Shown: positions 5,758 through 7,503 of the stretch, in pieces
Position numbering within the stretch: position 1 is the stretch's first letter
How the letters are laid out: the number at the start of each line of letters is the position of its first letter
Source: an uncultured Romboutsia sp.
Lineage (GTDB): Bacteria; Bacillota; Clostridia; Peptostreptococcales; Peptostreptococcaceae
NCBI GenBank assembly: GCA_937907205.1
Contig: CALESE010000039.1
Span: forward strand, 1-7,503
Direction: 5' to 3'
Length of the DNA stretch: 7,503 bases
Notes under the pieces: generated by a model
What the model was told of the DNA's origin: nothing
Database searches by the model: none
The model's input: the letters and a program-made list of their open reading frames with translations, nothing else
Position numbers and translations under genes: made by a program

Positions 5758-6651
5758 CTATTTCTCTATTACAGCTTTTAATGCTTCAAGTGCTACTTCT
5801 AATTGTTCATCATCAGGCTCTTTTGTTGTAAATTTCTGTAACATCATACCTGGATAAGCGACAATTTTAGTAAATTTATTATTATATTTCCCAAGAAATT
5901 TTATTATTTCGTAAGATATACCAGCAACTATAGGTACAAATACTATCCTAATAATTATTCTTACTATCGGATTAGGCCATCCAAAGAATGAAAATAATAT
6001 TATTGATGTAAACATTACAATAAATAAAAAATTAGTACCACACCTCGGGTGTAATCTTCCAAATTTTCTGGCATTTTCTACTGTAAGTTCTAAATCATTT
6101 TCATAACAATATATAGATTTGTGTTCTGCACCATGATATTGGAATACTCTTTCTATATCCTTATTTTTTGAAACTAAAACTATATATAGAAATAATATAC
6201 TTATTCTAGCTAAACCTTCAACTAAATTAAGTAATATATTATTTTTTATAATATTTGAAAATCCCCCTCCAATAAATGTAGGAACTAATATAAATAAACC
6301 TAGTGATAATATTAAAGATAAAATTATAGAAAACCATATAGCTACATCATTTGCCTTATCTTTAAATATTTTCTTCATAAATCTATCAAAAGCATCATAT
6401 TCTTCATCTAAGAAAAAATCTGATGAAAAGTTTAAACTCTTTACACCTTCAATCATAGTTTCTATTAATATAAATGAACCTCTAATAAATGGAACTTTAT
6501 CTATGTTCTTTTCATTTATCCAACTTTTTATTTTATTTTTTTTTATTACTATTTCTCCATCACTTTTTCTAACTGCCATTGCCCTTTTATCTTTTGATTG
6601 CATCATTACTCCCTCAATAAGAGCTTGACCACCAACAGACTGTTTTTTCAT
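5758..6651 (-). CDS. DUF1385 multi-pass membrane protein (YqhQ-like)
   Basis: This is a conserved Firmicutes membrane protein of the DUF1385 family (B. subtilis YqhQ) with no biochemical function known to me. It has 297 residues from the chosen start. The conserved N-terminus VGGQALIEGVMMQ comes first, then a soluble stretch. About four hydrophobic segments follow (roughly 104-126, 139-161, 208-224 and 231-253). Between the second and third lies FQYHGAEHKSIYCYEN (about 170-185), with a His/Glu cluster, followed by HPRCGTNFL (201-209). The C-terminal tail TTKEPDDEQLEVAL is also typical. The invariant His, Glu and Cys residues suggest a metal or catalytic site, which is inference. A GTG at 6657 would add two residues, but AAAGGGG at 6659-6665 is 7 bases from the ATG at 6651 and only 1 from the GTG, so the ATG is preferred. 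The prmC ribosome binding site overlaps its stop codon. Confidence 0.93.
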   Translation of the reverse strand: MKKQSVGGQALIEGVMMQSKDKRAMAVRKSDGEIVIKKNKIKSWINEKNIDKVPFIRGSFILIETMIEGVKSLNFSSDFFLDEEYDAFDRFMKKIFKDKANDVAIWFSIILSLILSLGLFILVPTFIGGGFSNIIKNNILLNLVEGLARISILFLYIVLVSKNKDIERVFQYHGAEHKSIYCYENDLELTVENARKFGRLHPRCGTNFLFIVMFTSIILFSFFGWPNPIVRIIIRIVFVPIVAGISYEIIKFLGKYNNKFTKIVAYPGMMLQKFTTKEPDDEQLEVALEALKAVIEK

Positions 6652-6658
6652 ATACACA

Positions 6659-6665
6659 CCCCTTT
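6659..6665 (-). promoter_or_regulatory. Ribosome binding site of the DUF1385 gene (decides the start)
   Basis: The minus strand reads AAAGGGG, 7 bases from the ATG at 6651 and 1 base from the upstream GTG at 6657. The spacing supports the ATG. Confidence 0.7.
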
Positions 6666-6674
6666 AAATTTAAA

Positions 6675-6710
6675 ATTAAATCATATATTAATTATTATAA
6701 TATAAAAATA
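6675..6710 (-). promoter_or_regulatory. Possible promoter region of the DUF1385-prmC-prfA unit
   Basis: After the tdk terminator the minus strand has a perfect TATAAT at 6694-6699, and also TTTTTA-17 bp-TATGAT as an alternative pair. Neither has a good -35 box. A promoter is expected between the terminator and the DUF1385 start, but this DNA is almost pure A+T and chance matches are likely. Confidence 0.3.
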
Positions 6711-6735
6711 CCCTTTAAAGATAAACTTTAAAGGG
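6701..6735 (-). terminator. Intrinsic terminator downstream of tdk
   Basis: CCCTTTAAAG (6711-6720) and CTTTAAAGGG (6726-6735) form a perfect 10-bp stem with a 5-base loop. On the minus strand it is followed by TATTTTTATA. It lies 25 bases after the tdk stop codon and separates tdk from the DUF1385 gene. There is no T-run on the other side, so it works in the tdk direction only. Confidence 0.8.
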
Positions 6736-6760
6736 ACACTATATACTAAATTTATTTATT

Positions 6761-7336
6761 TTATTTGTACACTATATGACATTTTCTACATCTAGCTTCA
6801 TAACTTTCAACCGCTCCAATTTGTATTATTGGATCATCATACTTAGCAGGTTCACCATTTATCAGCCTTTGAGATCTTGTAGCTGGTTGTCCACATACTG
6901 AACATATCGCTTGAATTTTATCAACAAACTCTGAAACAGCTAAAAGTTTTGGTGTTGGACCAAATGGTTCACCCTTAAAGTCCATATCAAGTCCTGCAGC
7001 TATTACTCTTATACCTTTATCTGCTAAATCAACAGCTATATCAACTATTTCTTCATCAAAAAACTGAACTTCATCTATACCTACAACTTGAGTTTTTTCA
7101 TCTATAAAGTTATATATTTCTTTAGGACTACTAATTGGTATTGCATTTACACTATCTCCACTGTGAGAAACAACATCACATTCACTATATCTATTATCTA
7201 TACTAGGCTTAAATACAACAATATTTTGTTTTGCTATTTTAGCTCTTTTTATTCTTCTTATAAGTTCCTCACTTTTACCGCTATACATAGGTCCTATAAC
7301 GACTTCTATATATCCATGATTGATTGGTCTATACAT
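6761..7336 (-). CDS. tdk: Thymidine kinase (type II)
   Basis: This cytosolic enzyme phosphorylates thymidine (and deoxyuridine) with ATP in pyrimidine salvage. The 191 residues match the TK1-like, tetrameric type II family. Numbered from MYRPINHG, it has the P-loop GPMYSGKS at 15-22, the Walker B/catalytic region IDEVQFFD at 87-94 with probable catalytic Glu89, GLDMDF at 115-120, and a four-cysteine zinc site (Cys145, Cys148, Cys183, Cys186). The thymidine-binding lasso lies between the two cysteine pairs. An ATG at 7351 would add five residues, but GGGGG at 7345-7349 lies inside that extension and sits 8 bases from the ATG at 7336, so the shorter form is preferred. It is followed by its own terminator, so it is probably transcribed alone or with a gene beyond the right edge (often rpmE in relatives). 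Confidence 0.96.
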   Translation of the reverse strand: MYRPINHGYIEVVIGPMYSGKSEELIRRIKRAKIAKQNIVVFKPSIDNRYSECDVVSHSGDSVNAIPISSPKEIYNFIDEKTQVVGIDEVQFFDEEIVDIAVDLADKGIRVIAAGLDMDFKGEPFGPTPKLLAVSEFVDKIQAICSVCGQPATRSQRLINGEPAKYDDPIIQIGAVESYEARCRKCHIVYK

Positions 7337-7344
7337 ACTTAGTA

Positions 7345-7349
7345 CCCCC
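7345..7349 (-). promoter_or_regulatory. Ribosome binding site of tdk (decides the start)
   Basis: The minus strand has GGGGG 8 bases before the ATG at 7336. It overlaps the alternative upstream ATG at 7349-7351, which has no comparable site of its own. Confidence 0.65.
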
Positions 7350-7398
7350 ATTAATTATTAATTCTCTTTTTTATTGTTATAAAATACATCATTATTAT

Positions 7399-7427
7399 AT
7401 TTTAATAATAAAATTTAATAAATTCAA
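7399..7427 (-). promoter_or_regulatory. Candidate sigma-A-type promoter of tdk
   Basis: On the minus strand TTGAAT (7422-7427) and TAAAAT (7399-7404) are separated by exactly 17 bp, giving 4 of 6 and 5 of 6 matches to the consensus. The start of transcription would be about 55 bases before the tdk ATG. The surrounding DNA is extremely AT-rich, so the match may be fortuitous. Confidence 0.4.
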
Positions 7428-7453
7428 TCATCAAAATTTTAACATTTATTTTT

Positions 7454-7472
7454 ATATGATAAATTATCATAT
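7454..7472. promoter_or_regulatory. Perfect 19-bp palindrome, Fur-box-like, upstream of tdk
   Basis: ATATGATAAATTATCATAT has two perfect 9-bp arms around one central A. Its core TGATAA-A-TTATCA resembles the Fur-family 7-1-7 operator (TGATAATnATTATCA) but is one base pair shorter in each half. It also contains TATGAT, a possible -10 box on the minus strand. It could be an operator or simply a hairpin in the tail of an upstream gene's transcript. No T-run follows it on the minus strand, so it is not a clear terminator. Confidence 0.4.
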
Positions 7473-7503
7473 TAAGTGCAACACATAAAAATATATAAAA
7501 AAA

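Noticed and set aside
1..7503. CRISPR array, tRNA/rRNA, riboswitch, toxin-antitoxin, phage or defence genes
   Set aside because: I saw no regularly spaced repeats, tRNA cloverleaf, long structured leader or defence-type proteins. Apart from the IS relic, every protein-coding region belongs to a common housekeeping or conserved family.

Overview
The window is very AT-rich with compact minus-strand operons, strong AGGAGG/GGGGG-type ribosome binding sites and low-GC Firmicutes protein families. The gene order tdk – DUF1385 – prmC – prfA – ZIP – tsaC – rpiB – upp points to a Clostridia genome, most likely Peptostreptococcaceae (Clostridioides/Romboutsia/Paeniclostridium type). That placement is inferred from synteny and protein style and was not checked by a search.

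Layout, left to right. Positions 1-687 hold the right part of a degenerate IS3-family (IS150-like) insertion sequence on the + strand. It has the open 3' part of orfA, an orfB broken by two in-frame stops and a large internal deletion that removed the DDE catalytic core, then the rejoined last codons of orfB and a probable right terminal inverted repeat. Its left end lies outside the window. From 724 to 7336 every gene is on the minus strand, so transcription runs right to left. The order is tdk (thymidine kinase), a YqhQ-like DUF1385 membrane protein, prmC (release-factor glutamine methyltransferase), prfA (release factor 1), a ZIP-family metal transporter, tsaC/sua5 (threonylcarbamoyl-AMP synthase), rpiB (ribose-5-phosphate isomerase B) and upp (uracil phosphoribosyltransferase).

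Two hairpin-plus-T-run terminators divide the block. One follows tdk and the other overlaps the prfA stop codon. This suggests three transcription units: tdk; DUF1385-prmC-prfA; and ZIP-tsaC-rpiB-upp, the last with a possible break or internal promoter in the 129-bp gap before rpiB. The theme is housekeeping. There are pyrimidine salvage enzymes at both ends (tdk, upp), translation termination in the middle (PrmC methylates the GGQ glutamine of RF1), tRNA t6A synthesis (TsaC) and pentose phosphate supply (RpiB gives ribose-5-phosphate, the precursor of the PRPP used by Upp). It resembles a shortened version of the Bacillus subtilis tdk-to-upp region.

I did not find a new biological system. 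The items most worth a second look are the internally deleted IS relic just behind upp, a Fur-box-like palindrome at the right edge, a bulged hairpin between tsaC and rpiB, and three genes whose ribosome binding site favours a start downstream of the longest reading frame.
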